This document shows positions 16,687-25,538 of a stretch of DNA of 64,000 bases, piece after piece (within the stretch, counting starts at the first letter, position 1; the number at the start of each line of letters is the position of its first letter). A program made the translations under genes and the position numbers. The DNA comes from CAYQPF01 sp964419225. GTDB lineage: Bacteria; Cloacimonadota; Cloacimonadia; Cloacimonadales; CAYQPF01. Under the pieces are notes generated by a model. The model had not been told where the DNA came from, did no database searches, and was given only the letters and a program-made list of their open reading frames with translations. Location: positions 1 to 64,000 of the forward strand of contig CAYQPF010000003.1 of the NCBI GenBank assembly GCA_964419225.1, given 5' to 3'.

Positions 16687-17939
16687 TAAAATCTTAATTT
16701 GCTAAAAAGAGAAAAAGCTAATCCTTTTGTATTAATAGGAAGGAAAGCATCTGTTAGCTGAACACCCATGCCTGATTCCCATCTCTTTGTGTTAAAACCA
16801 AGTCCGTAAGAAACTGCCAGAGGAGTTTCTTTTGTTTTAAGAGCTATACCCATTCTAATGGGAAAAATACCGAAGCCCTGATACTCAACGCCTGTAGATA
16901 GTCTGGCATATTTTGAAGTAAGAGCAGAGCTTTCAGAAGCTTGCTTTGCATCAATTGACCATGACAAATCTTTGTATTTATACAACAGTCCTAGTCTTAA
17001 TTCCATAGGGATATTAGTGGTAAATGCATCTATATCTTCTTTGCTGTTTTCGGAAGTATAGAATTTATCACCTAATTGAGAAATGTATATACTGTCTGCA
17101 AACACATGATAATTTTGTCTTTTAGTTTGGCCAAACCAGTTAATCATACCCAAAATATTATCAACAGTTAAACCGGCATACAGATTTTTATAGACTTCTG
17201 AAGACAGACCGAAAGCTGCTCTTCCGCCTAATCCTGCCACACCATAATCCAAATTGACATTTTGATTTAATTCCATGCCCGCATCAGAACATTTGAAAAT
17301 CCCTTCAAATTTTGATGTTTCAGCCGTTACAGAACCTGCTAATAAGCTTACATTAAAACCATATTTAATTTCCGGAATGGAAGATTGTGCCAGAGAGGGA
17401 AAAACATCGAATAAAGAATAATTACCAAAGCCCAAAGTAAAGTCAACAAAAGAGAGAAAATATAAATTACAATTGGCTTCATTAAAATTATAACTACGGT
17501 CATACTCATTACCAAAGAAGATCAAGTTCAGATAATCCTCTGATAATTTACCCCTGATAGCAGCATTTGAACCTATAGACATACCAAAATTTCTTTTTGT
17601 ATAAGCAAAAAGAATTGTCTTAGTATTAACTTCAAAATCCAGATGTCCTTTCAAATCTTTGATCAAATCATGCTTATCGGCATCTGACAGGTATTTCCCA
17701 TTAACCTGATTGTAAGTATTCCCGGAAATACCATTATTGCTCATGCCAAAAACTGTGGCAAAAAAGGTCATTTCATTACCCAGTAAATTCTCACCTATGC
17801 GTGCAGGATTCCAGTAAATACTTTCTATTCCGCTGCTTCTCATGAGGTAACTGTCTGAGAATGCAAGAGAAGAAGGGGTGGTCAGGGTGTTTAAACTAAC
17901 AGAGATCAGAACAAGAATAAGAATTATTGTATATTTCAT
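16686..17939 (-). CDS. PorV/DUF5723-like outer-membrane barrel protein
   Basis: 417 residues from ATG 17939, which is preceded by GAGGTGG; a GTG two codons earlier is part of that ribosome-binding site. A signal peptide (MKYTIILILVLISVSLNTL) is followed by LAFSDSYLMRSSGIESIYWN PAR, the N-terminal signature of PorV/DUF5723-type barrels in the FCB group. The rest is alternating beta strands ending LFSKLRF. It probably resides in the outer membrane. It starts 7 bases after the lipoprotein stop and shares one base with the VWA gene, forming a three-gene envelope unit. A secretion-related role is suggested by the family and by the sorting domains on the proteases at the left end, but is not shown. 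Confidence 0.75.
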   Translation of the reverse strand: MKYTIILILVLISVSLNTLTTPSSLAFSDSYLMRSSGIESIYWNPARIGENLLGNEMTFFATVFGMSNNGISGNTYNQVNGKYLSDADKHDLIKDLKGHLDFEVNTKTILFAYTKRNFGMSIGSNAAIRGKLSEDYLNLIFFGNEYDRSYNFNEANCNLYFLSFVDFTLGFGNYSLFDVFPSLAQSSIPEIKYGFNVSLLAGSVTAETSKFEGIFKCSDAGMELNQNVNLDYGVAGLGGRAAFGLSSEVYKNLYAGLTVDNILGMINWFGQTKRQNYHVFADSIYISQLGDKFYTSENSKEDIDAFTTNIPMELRLGLLYKYKDLSWSIDAKQASESSALTSKYARLSTGVEYQGFGIFPIRMGIALKTKETPLAVSYGLGFNTKRWESGMGVQLTDAFLPINTKGLAFSLFSKLRF

Positions 17940-17946
17940 AACCACC

Positions 17947-19482
17947 TCAATTACTTCCCAGATGAATTTGCACAGTCATTCTTCCGGTCAGTCTAATATA
18001 CTGATTAGAGTAAACTGTAACATAATCCCCGGAATCCTTAAATTTAAATTTGAAGCCATAATAGACCATTGGGTTTTGGGAGAAAATCCTGGATTGACCC
18101 TTAGTGATAACAAACTGTGTGTTTGTCAATGCTGAAACCACACCATCGGGAGATGCAGCAATATCGGCGGCAGTCTGCTTCATCCGCATTAAGCCCGGAC
18201 GATCAGGCGAGACATAATAAACATCAGATGTGTCTTCATAGTTACAGAAGAAGATTTCAGCTTCTGCAGCGACAGGGAATTTATTTTCAATATCCATATT
18301 AATAATAATCACTGAATCATCTTCGGCATAAGCTTCCAATTTCTTCTCAATTTGGCTTCCTGTTTCCGGAGAAATAGCTAAATTTTCGACTTCCGCAGCA
18401 GTAATTTTATTACTTTTAACTCTTAGCTTAAAGGGAATCAACACATCATAAGTACCCTGGATGGTATTCTGAGCATTGATAAATCCCAGTTGCTCAGGAT
18501 GAGAATTATTGATAATGAAGTAAGCATTAGTAAGAGAAACCTGAGTCGGAAAAACATTAACCAAATCTGCGGCTGAATCAGGATCAAGGGTAAAATCCGT
18601 AATTGTATTTTGAAATTCAGATTCGGCTGCATTGAGATGATTGACTATGTTTAGGGATTTTGATTTTAAAGAATTTTTATTAAAAGCTGTTAAAGTCCCA
18701 TGGAATTCACAATCGAAGCCAATACTGTTTTCTATGTTAAGTGTGATTTTAGCTAATGCTATTTCTAACGCCGCTTCAATATCGTAGGGATAATTTACAT
18801 TGATTTCAGTTAAATCATCCTGAACATTAATCTTTTTGTTGAAGATATTTCCCTTGAGTGAAGACATGAAAATATTTGTATATGATATTTTGACTAAGCT
18901 GGCATACGAAGATCCTTGATAATACTGGGATGTAAACCTTAAACTGTCCATAATCTGATTGTTATCCAGACTGCCTATCCGGGCATCAGTTAAATCAATA
19001 TTAACTATTCTGTTAAAATCGGTACTACGTTTAAGGATAATTTTTAAAGGTTGCCCATCAGGCATATGAATATTGTTAAACAAAACAGAAATTGAATCAT
19101 TCATTATCCCTGTTTGTGCATCTCTGGCTTCAACAGACAGAAATCCTCTGCTGACAACTCCATAAGCCATTTCAATACTACCTTCGTTTTTGATAGAGAT
19201 AGCCCCGGAAGCAGGAACAGGAATAAAGGGAGTGGAATTATCCCTGATAACTAAGCTGTCACCTATATCCCGGCCTTGAATATTACCCTCAGAGGTCAGG
19301 TACATGGAATCATTAGCTGCTATAATGTTATGATCTCCATTGGCCAGTTCATTAACATAGTAGTATTTATTCATGAGAGGAACATTAAAATTGACATCCC
19401 ATTGGGGAGCTTTTGGTTGTTCAAAAGCACAACCGGCAAGTAGCATGAAGCTAAGTATGAATAATATAAGTCTCTTATGCAT
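17947..19482 (-). CDS. Large lipoprotein of unknown function
   Basis: 511 residues. The N-terminus MHKRLILFILSFMLLAGC is a signal peptide with a lipobox, placing the lipid anchor on Cys18. The mature part is beta-rich with repeated NIDLTDARIGSL-like strands and no domain I can name confidently. It is probably anchored in the outer membrane facing the periplasm or the surface. It lies 8 bases after the radical-SAM gene and 7 bases before a PorV-like barrel, so it appears to be part of the same transcript. A partnership with the barrel and the VWA membrane protein is inferred from coupling alone. Confidence 0.7.
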   Translation of the reverse strand: MHKRLILFILSFMLLAGCAFEQPKAPQWDVNFNVPLMNKYYYVNELANGDHNIIAANDSMYLTSEGNIQGRDIGDSLVIRDNSTPFIPVPASGAISIKNEGSIEMAYGVVSRGFLSVEARDAQTGIMNDSISVLFNNIHMPDGQPLKIILKRSTDFNRIVNIDLTDARIGSLDNNQIMDSLRFTSQYYQGSSYASLVKISYTNIFMSSLKGNIFNKKINVQDDLTEINVNYPYDIEAALEIALAKITLNIENSIGFDCEFHGTLTAFNKNSLKSKSLNIVNHLNAAESEFQNTITDFTLDPDSAADLVNVFPTQVSLTNAYFIINNSHPEQLGFINAQNTIQGTYDVLIPFKLRVKSNKITAAEVENLAISPETGSQIEKKLEAYAEDDSVIIINMDIENKFPVAAEAEIFFCNYEDTSDVYYVSPDRPGLMRMKQTAADIAASPDGVVSALTNTQFVITKGQSRIFSQNPMVYYGFKFKFKDSGDYVTVYSNQYIRLTGRMTVQIHLGSN

Positions 19483-19490
19483 CAGACCTC

Positions 19491-20468
19491 CTATTTAATC
19501 TCTGAAAAATAAAATACTCCTTTGGCAAGTTGTTTGTCAATAAAAAAACTTAAATCAGGTAAATTAAATTTATTTTTTAACTTATTAAGCAAATAATTAT
19601 CATGTCCTTTGAAGAGGGATACATCTTTTGGGGAAATATATAAGGCTTTATCTACGTCAAACTTCTGACAAATACAGGTAAATAAAATTTCTGCCCGGAC
19701 GAATTCGCCGAAGGCCGGATGATAAGGTCCGGCAACTACATTTTGAATATCAAGGGAAAGATCAGAATGCAAACCGATTTTAATAACTGTAATATTACTA
19801 CTTTCTAATTGGAGACAGAAATCAGCACAAAGATCTATACTTTTGTCAAATGAAAGGGGCACATATTGTTGTTGATAAAAGATCTTAGCCAGTTCTGTAT
19901 TTTTCAAGACCAATAAAGGATAGAGTCGAACATATTTGGGTTTTAAAGAAATTGTTTGATTAAGTGTATGACGAAGCGTTTCCTCAGAATATCCCGGCAA
20001 ACCAAGAAGCAGTTGAATACCAAGATCAAAATCATTATCCAGAATCATTTGACAGGCATTGCTTGCGGTCTCTGCATCATATCCCCGGCCGGATTGATTT
20101 AGTTCAACATCAGAAAATGACTGGATACCTAATTCTATGGTCTTAATATTGTTATTTTTTAGGAATTCAATTATACTCTGATCGATATAATCTGGTCTTG
20201 TTGAAATTCGGATTGATAGAAAGCCGTCATCATATTTGTTAGTAAGATTAAGATAGTCTTTTTGTAATGATCTTTCCAAACCTGTAAAATTACCTCCAAA
20301 GAAGGCAATTTCTTTAGATTCATTAGGATGCTTGAGACAAAATTTTTGGATGAGTTCTTCGACCTTGTTCAAATCAGGGTTATCACTATTGGTAATCAGA
20401 TTTTGATTACAATAAGAACAGTTGAATGGGCAGCCCTGATGCGGTATGAAAATGGGCAGGATCAGCAT
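19491..20468 (-). CDS. Radical SAM protein, Elp3-like core
   Basis: 325 residues. The [4Fe-4S] motif CxxxCxxC is at Cys13-Cys17-Cys20 (HQGCPFNCSYCNQ), followed by AFFGGNFTGLE and the SIRISTRPDYID and IELGIQSFSD blocks typical of Elp3/HemN-like radical SAM enzymes. It lacks the acetyltransferase half of true Elp3. Proteins of this type sit next to rnc in several bacterial lineages, where their role is not firmly known; RNA modification is a guess. The start overlaps the rnc end by 7 bases, so it is part of the fab-rnc transcript. Confidence 0.85.
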   Translation of the reverse strand: MLILPIFIPHQGCPFNCSYCNQNLITNSDNPDLNKVEELIQKFCLKHPNESKEIAFFGGNFTGLERSLQKDYLNLTNKYDDGFLSIRISTRPDYIDQSIIEFLKNNNIKTIELGIQSFSDVELNQSGRGYDAETASNACQMILDNDFDLGIQLLLGLPGYSEETLRHTLNQTISLKPKYVRLYPLLVLKNTELAKIFYQQQYVPLSFDKSIDLCADFCLQLESSNITVIKIGLHSDLSLDIQNVVAGPYHPAFGEFVRAEILFTCICQKFDVDKALYISPKDVSLFKGHDNYLLNKLKNKFNLPDLSFFIDKQLAKGVFYFSEIK

Positions 20469-21235
20469 AATTTATAGAGGAAGCAAGCCTGACGGGCAGC
20501 ACTTTGTTGAGCTTCCTTTTTATTGCATCCACTACCTGAACCTATGCACTCCTGGTTAAAAAAGACATCTACAAAGAAGGTTTTGTTATGATCCGGGCCT
20601 TCTTCCTTGATCGTTAAATATTCAGGAACTTGCTGATAGAGGGACTGCATATGTTCCTGAAGAAGGCTTTTATAATTTACCATATCTGTATTGGTAACTT
20701 CCTTATGATAATTATGCAGAATAAAACTTTTAATGAACTGTCTGGCTTTGGAAAGGCCACTGTCTATGTAAATAGCACAAATCAGTGCTTCCATACAATC
20801 TGAAAGAATAGATTTTTTATCTTTCCCCCCATTCTTTGTTTCTTCTTCACTCAACAAAATATATTCACCCAGACTGATTTTTTGTGCCTGATAAGCTAAA
20901 AACTTTTCTGACACAATATTCGATTTAAGTTTGGATAAGGTACCTTCAGATTCTTCAGGATTTTCAAAGAACAACTCTTCAGAAACTATCAAACCCAAAA
21001 CAGAATCACCCAAAAACTCCATCCTTTCGAACGGTGAAATAAGGTTATCTTCAGTGAAGATTTTTCTGAGATAAGAATTATGAGTCAAAGACACTCTGAG
21101 AAGTTCAGGATTTTTAAAAGAGAATTTTATTTTTGCTTGAAATTCTCCCAATTTGGTTTCCCATTCGGCATTTGTGGCATAAATATCTTTCTTTTGAAAA
21201 AGATAATTAAAAACTTTTAGAAAAAAATGTTTCAC
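20462..21235 (-). CDS. rnc: Ribonuclease III
   Basis: 257 residues. The nuclease domain (about 25-175) has the signature ERMEFLGDSVLGL and a second acidic site in DCMEALICAIYID. A C-terminal double-stranded RNA-binding domain (about 185-257) ends GCNKKEAQQSAARQACFLY. It cleaves double-stranded RNA in rRNA processing and decay. The N-terminal extension of about 25 residues, MKHFFLKVFNYLFQKKD, is mildly hydrophobic and longer than in E. coli. The position after acpP-fabF is a widely conserved order. A hairpin at 21249-21268 separates it from fabF. Confidence 0.95.
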   Translation of the reverse strand: MKHFFLKVFNYLFQKKDIYATNAEWETKLGEFQAKIKFSFKNPELLRVSLTHNSYLRKIFTEDNLISPFERMEFLGDSVLGLIVSEELFFENPEESEGTLSKLKSNIVSEKFLAYQAQKISLGEYILLSEEETKNGGKDKKSILSDCMEALICAIYIDSGLSKARQFIKSFILHNYHKEVTNTDMVNYKSLLQEHMQSLYQQVPEYLTIKEEGPDHNKTFFVDVFFNQECIGSGSGCNKKEAQQSAARQACFLYKLC

Positions 21236-21248
21236 TAGGCAATCCGAA

Positions 21249-21268
21249 AAGGGCGAAAATTCGCCCTT
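21249..21268 (-). terminator. Hairpin between fabF and rnc
   Basis: AAGGGCGA and TCGCCCTT form an 8-bp stem with a 4-base loop, followed on the minus strand by TTTTCGG. It could be a weak terminator or a processing site within the operon, and it sits right before the RNase III gene. Confidence 0.5.
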
Positions 21269-21274
21269 ATAATA

Positions 21275-22513
21275 TTAATATTTTTTTATAATGATGACTC
21301 CATTATGACCACCAAATCCAAGAGAATTACTTAATGCATAATTAACTTCTTTTTGGACAGCTTTTAAGGGAGTATAGTTTAAATCACAATCCGGGTCCGG
21401 AGTTGTGAGATTAATGGTAGGATGAATTGTCCCCGTGTTTATTGTTTTACAACAGACAATAGCTTCAACACCTGCAGCCGCACCTAAAGTATGTCCTACC
21501 ATTGATTTTGTAGAATTTACTGAGAGTTTATAAGCATGCTCGCCAAATACTGTTTTGATAGCTGTTGTCTCATTTTTATCATTAAGCTGAGTGGATGTAC
21601 CATGAGCATTGATGTAATCAATATCTTCGGGTTGAATTCCTGCATCTTTGATAGCCATTTGCATAGCACGGGCACCACCTTCACCATTTTCAGCAGGAGC
21701 TGTTATGTGGAAAGCATCACAAGTTGCACCGTAACCTACAAGCTCACCGTAGATCTTGGCATTTCTTTTCAGTGCATGCTCAAGTTCTTCCAAAACAAGA
21801 ATACCGGCACCTTCGCCCATGATAAAACCTGTTCTGTCCAGATCGAATGGCCTGCAGGCTAATTCAGGTTCATCATTTCTGGTACTGAGTGCTTTTAAAC
21901 TGCAAAAACCTGCTAAAGCTAAAGGCGTTACAGAGGCTTCTGCCCCACCGGAAATGATCACATCAGCATCACCGTATTGGATAGTTCTCATTGCTGTACC
22001 TATAGCATGGTTTGCCGAAGCACAGGCAGAGACACAATTAAAGTTTATGCCTTTAAAATTGTAATCAATTGCTATTTGAGCAGCACCGATATTGGAAATC
22101 ATTTTAGGAATAAAGAAAGGGCTGATTCTGCGTGGTCCGTGTTGAGCAAGTTTTATTGCTTCTTCTTCAAAGGTGAGCATTCCACCTATTCCAGCTCCTG
22201 TAATTACACCAACTCTTTCAGGTTCAAATCCGGAAATCAATAATCCAGAATCTTCTATAGCTTCTTTGGCTGCTATCAAAGCATATTGCGTGTATGGATC
22301 CAATTTGCCTATGGCTTTATGTTCAAAATATTCTTTGGGATCATAGTCTTTGATCGTACCTGCAATCTTGGCAGCAAAGGCAGAAACATCAAATCTTGTA
22401 ATTGTGGAAATACCTGATACACCATCTACCAAATTTTCCCAGGTAGAATCCACATTTTTACCGATGGCATTTATAGTTCCCAAACCCGTTATAACAACGC
22501 GTCTTTTAGTCAT
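21275..22513 (-). CDS. fabF: 3-oxoacyl-ACP synthase II
   Basis: 412 residues. The Cys-His-His triad is visible: Cys164 in NCVSACASANHAIG, a histidine in DYINAHGTSTQLND and a histidine in VGHTLGAAAGVEA. It condenses malonyl-ACP with acyl-ACP during fatty-acid elongation. It begins 67 bases after acpP, with a terminator-like hairpin (22548-22571) in between, so its expression may be reduced relative to acpP. Length and motifs are standard. Confidence 0.96.
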   Translation of the reverse strand: MTKRRVVITGLGTINAIGKNVDSTWENLVDGVSGISTITRFDVSAFAAKIAGTIKDYDPKEYFEHKAIGKLDPYTQYALIAAKEAIEDSGLLISGFEPERVGVITGAGIGGMLTFEEEAIKLAQHGPRRISPFFIPKMISNIGAAQIAIDYNFKGINFNCVSACASANHAIGTAMRTIQYGDADVIISGGAEASVTPLALAGFCSLKALSTRNDEPELACRPFDLDRTGFIMGEGAGILVLEELEHALKRNAKIYGELVGYGATCDAFHITAPAENGEGGARAMQMAIKDAGIQPEDIDYINAHGTSTQLNDKNETTAIKTVFGEHAYKLSVNSTKSMVGHTLGAAAGVEAIVCCKTINTGTIHPTINLTTPDPDCDLNYTPLKAVQKEVNYALSNSLGFGGHNGVIIIKKY

Positions 22514-22547
22514 TGAATATACCTCATTATTTCGTTTAAATAAAAGA

Positions 22548-22571
22548 ATTGCTCAGCTTTCACTGAGCAAT
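22548..22571 (-). terminator. Terminator-like hairpin between acpP and fabF
   Basis: ATTGCTCAG and CTGAGCAAT form a 9-bp stem with a 6-base loop, followed on the minus strand by TCTTTTATTT. It would make a partial terminator after the abundant acpP message. Confidence 0.6.
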
Positions 22572-22580
22572 TAAAATGTC

Positions 22581-22817
22581 TTAGTTGCCAAGCTTAGCGT
22601 TTAAATACTCTACTGCTTGTCCTACTGTTCTAAGTTTTTCAGAATCTTCATCCGGAATTTCAACTTCAAATTCTTCTTCGAATTTCATGATCAATTCTAC
22701 TGAATCTAATGAATCTGCACCTAAATCTTCAATGAAACGAGCTTCCATTGTGATAGCAGAATCCTCAACTCCTAATTTTTCAATGATTAATTCTTTAACT
22801 TTTGCTGTTACGTCCAT
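22581..22817 (-). CDS. acpP: Acyl carrier protein
   Basis: 78 residues, the usual length. The phosphopantetheine attachment site is Ser36 in LGADSLDSVELIM, within an acidic four-helix protein (for example EEEFEVEIPDEDSEKL). It carries the growing acyl chain for FabD, FabG, FabF, FabH and PlsX, all encoded here. A GGAGG-type ribosome-binding site lies just upstream of the ATG, within the 20-base gap after fabG. The hairpin after its stop fits the common pattern of high acpP expression. Confidence 0.97.
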   Translation of the reverse strand: MDVTAKVKELIIEKLGVEDSAITMEARFIEDLGADSLDSVELIMKFEEEFEVEIPDEDSEKLRTVGQAVEYLNAKLGN

Positions 22818-22837
22818 TTTTTCCTCCTTAGGATTTT

Positions 22838-23578
22838 CTACATAATAAGTCCGCCATCAACTTGGATGGTTTGACCAGTTATATAACTTGCTTCTTCCGA
22901 AGCGAGAAACACACATAAATTTGCCACATCTGCAGGTTGCCCCATTTTCCTTAATGGAATGGATTCTGCATACTTCTGAACCACGTCTGCTGGCAGCAGA
23001 GCAGTCATTTCTGTTTCAATAAAACCAGGAGCCACGGCATTCGCTCTGATATTTCTGGAAGCAAACTCCTTTGCAGTAGATTTGGTCAAGGAAATAATTC
23101 CGCCTTTCGAAGCTGCATAGTTTGCCTGGCCTGCATTGCCCATTATTCCAATCACAGAAGCAATATTTATTATTGATCCGGCTCTTTGACTGAGCATGTA
23201 TTTACTGACTTTTTGCGTACAAATAAAGGTTCCTTTCAAGTTTACGTTGATCACAGCGTCCCAATCCTGCTCTTTCATTTTCATGATCAAAGTATCTTTG
23301 GTTATACCGGCATTGTTCACTAAAATATCTATGGAACCGAATTTATCCTTAATTTGTTTGAACACTGATTCTACCTCGGTAGAATTTGTTACATCCAATC
23401 TAAACCCTTCTGCCTTTAATTCCTGTGCCTGGAGCTTCGATACAGCCTGTTCAATAGTTTCCGGGTTAACATCAGCAATTATCACTGTTGCACCCTCTTT
23501 TGCTATTTGTTGGGCTATGGCAAAACCAATCCCTCTGGCAGATCCTGTTACTATTGCTACTTTATTTATCAATCTCAT
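22838..23578 (-). CDS. fabG: 3-oxoacyl-ACP reductase
   Basis: 246 residues. It is a classic short-chain dehydrogenase with the NADP-binding GSARGIGFAIAQ, NNAGITKD, the catalytic serine in NIASVIGIMG and Tyr-x3-Lys in NYAASKGG, ending GQTIQVDGGLIM. It reduces 3-oxoacyl-ACP to 3-hydroxyacyl-ACP. The start overlaps the fabD stop by 4 bases, showing translational coupling. Confidence 0.95.
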   Translation of the reverse strand: MRLINKVAIVTGSARGIGFAIAQQIAKEGATVIIADVNPETIEQAVSKLQAQELKAEGFRLDVTNSTEVESVFKQIKDKFGSIDILVNNAGITKDTLIMKMKEQDWDAVINVNLKGTFICTQKVSKYMLSQRAGSIINIASVIGIMGNAGQANYAASKGGIISLTKSTAKEFASRNIRANAVAPGFIETEMTALLPADVVQKYAESIPLRKMGQPADVANLCVFLASEEASYITGQTIQVDGGLIM

Positions 23579-24531
23579 GCTAAATTCTCCAATTCTGAAA
23601 TTACTTTATCTATGTCCTCAACTTTGTCAATGTTGAAACATATAGCTTCTTTATCAATATTCTTGATCATTCCTGATAATACTTTCTGTGGACCAAATTC
23701 CAAATACACTTTCACACCCTGTTCCATCATATACCGAACTGAGTCCACCCATAAAACAGAAGCAGTAACCTGCTGCTTCAAATTATCCTGGATCTGCATA
23801 GCATCTGTGACAGCTTGTGCATTTACATTGGCAACTACCGGAATTTGAGCATCCTTAAACTGCACTTTAGCAAATTCCTCTGCAAGCCATTCACCTGCTT
23901 TGGCAATTAGAGGAGAGTGAAAAGGCCCACCGACAACCAAAGGCAAAACTCTTTTAGCTTTTCTTTCTTTCGCAAGCTCAGAAACAAGTGCAACACCCTC
24001 AGCAGTACCGGAAATAACTGTCTGAACAGGTGTATTAAAGTTGGCAGCCACTACCAGAGCTGTCTTTGATGCTTCTCTGCAAATTTCTGCCACGACCTCT
24101 GAATCCAAACCCATCACTGCAGCCATAGCAAAAGGCTGCCCTTCATTGGCTTTGATCATGAATTCACCCCTGCGGTGAACTAAATACATCGCATCTTCCA
24201 GACTCAATGTGCCGGTTGCAACCAAAGATGAAAACTCTCCCAATGAATGTCCTGCCACAAATTCAGCTTCCATAGGAAACTTTTTCTGAAATTCCTTAAA
24301 TGCACAAAGACTGTGAAACAGAATTGCAGGTTGCGTAAACCTGGTCTCTTTCAACTGTTCTTCAGGTCCATTGAACATGATCTCCTGAAGTTGAACTGAG
24401 TATTTGGCATCAAAGCCATTTAGAACCTCTGCTAATTCAGGATTATTCTCTACAAAATCCTGTGCCATTCCTATATATTGAGCTCCCTGTCCGGGAAATA
24501 CAAATGCTATTTTATTATTTTTGAAAGCCAT
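23575..24531 (-). CDS. fabD: Malonyl-CoA:ACP transacylase
   Basis: 318 residues from the second of two adjacent ATGs (24531), which lies 6 bases after GAGG; the first (24534) is only 3 bases away. FVFPGQGAQYIGM, the nucleophile serine in GHSLGEFSSL and the histidine in GGPFHSPLI are all present. It loads malonate from CoA onto ACP. It lies between fabH and fabG in a typical fab operon and overlaps fabG by 4 bases. Confidence 0.95.
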   Translation of the reverse strand: MAFKNNKIAFVFPGQGAQYIGMAQDFVENNPELAEVLNGFDAKYSVQLQEIMFNGPEEQLKETRFTQPAILFHSLCAFKEFQKKFPMEAEFVAGHSLGEFSSLVATGTLSLEDAMYLVHRRGEFMIKANEGQPFAMAAVMGLDSEVVAEICREASKTALVVAANFNTPVQTVISGTAEGVALVSELAKERKAKRVLPLVVGGPFHSPLIAKAGEWLAEEFAKVQFKDAQIPVVANVNAQAVTDAMQIQDNLKQQVTASVLWVDSVRYMMEQGVKVYLEFGPQKVLSGMIKNIDKEAICFNIDKVEDIDKVISELENLA

Positions 24532-24542
24532 CATTAACCTCG

Positions 24543-25538
24543 CTAATATCTGAGTAATATACTACCGGTTGTTAAGCCTGCTCCGAAAGCAGTCAGCAAT
24601 ACAATATCACCTCTGCGTACTTTTCCTTCCTTGAGGGCATCTGTCATAGCCATAGGCACTGATGCAGAAGAGGTGTTGGCATATTTATGTATGGTTACGA
24701 TCACTTTATCTTTATCTACTTTGAGTTTTTCACCCAAAGCTTCGATTATTCTTAAATTTGCCTGATGAGAAATGATCCAATCGATATCTTTTATCGAAAT
24801 ATCATTTCTTTTCAGAAGTAATTCACAACTGTCCTGCATAGACCTGACAGCCTGACGGAAGATCTTATTCCCTTCCATATATACTGTATGTAAATTTTCA
24901 TCTATCGTTTTCTGGGATGCAGGCATTCTCGAACCACCGCCCTTTTGGACGAGGAGATCTGCCAAAGCACCGTCAGCTGTAAAATGTGTATCAATGATTC
25001 TGGAGATATCTGTAGGTTCCGCTCTGGAAATGATTGCAGCACCTGCTCCGTCTCCAAATAAAACACAAGTACCTCTGTCCTGCCAATTAATCAAACGGGT
25101 AAGTATTTCCACCCCAATAACCAGAATATTCTTATAGACACCATTTTCTATAAATTGTTTGGCCACATTACAGGCATAAATAAACCCCGTACATCCTGCA
25201 GAAAGATCGAAAGCAGGGATATCTTTCAGACCAAGTTTGGTTTGAACCAGACAGGCTGTCGAAGGAAACATATAATCAGGTGAAATTGTCCCAACAATGA
25301 TCATTTCAATGTCTTTTGCTCTGACACTGGAATTCATGATAGCCATTTCAGCAGCCTTATAAGCCAGATCTGAGGAAGCTTCATCATCCGCAGCAAACCT
25401 TCTCTCAAACATTCCCGTTCTTTCTCTGATCCACTGGTCTGTTGTGTCAACCAACTTCTCCAGATCAAAATTATTGACTATTCTTTTCGGATAATAACTT
25501 CCAAAAGAACTAAATTTAGCAAGATAAGAATTTATCAT
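24543..25538 (-). CDS. fabH: 3-oxoacyl-ACP synthase III
   Basis: 331 residues. The triad is Cys116 in DLSAGCTGFIYA, the histidine in SHQANLRIIEA and the asparagine in YANTSSASVP. It starts fatty-acid synthesis by joining acetyl-CoA to malonyl-ACP. The start overlaps the plsX stop by 4 bases (ATGA type). The N-terminal DTTDQWIRERTGMFERR motif is normal. Confidence 0.96.
   Translation of the reverse strand: MINSYLAKFSSFGSYYPKRIVNNFDLEKLVDTTDQWIRERTGMFERRFAADDEASSDLAYKAAEMAIMNSSVRAKDIEMIIVGTISPDYMFPSTACLVQTKLGLKDIPAFDLSAGCTGFIYACNVAKQFIENGVYKNILVIGVEILTRLINWQDRGTCVLFGDGAGAAIISRAEPTDISRIIDTHFTADGALADLLVQKGGGSRMPASQKTIDENLHTVYMEGNKIFRQAVRSMQDSCELLLKRNDISIKDIDWIISHQANLRIIEALGEKLKVDKDKVIVTIHKYANTSSASVPMAMTDALKEGKVRRGDIVLLTAFGAGLTTGSILLRY

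Noticed and set aside
22205..22225. T-loop-like GGTTCAAATCC suggesting a tRNA
   Set aside because: It lies within the fabF coding region and no acceptor, D or anticodon arms can be built around it.
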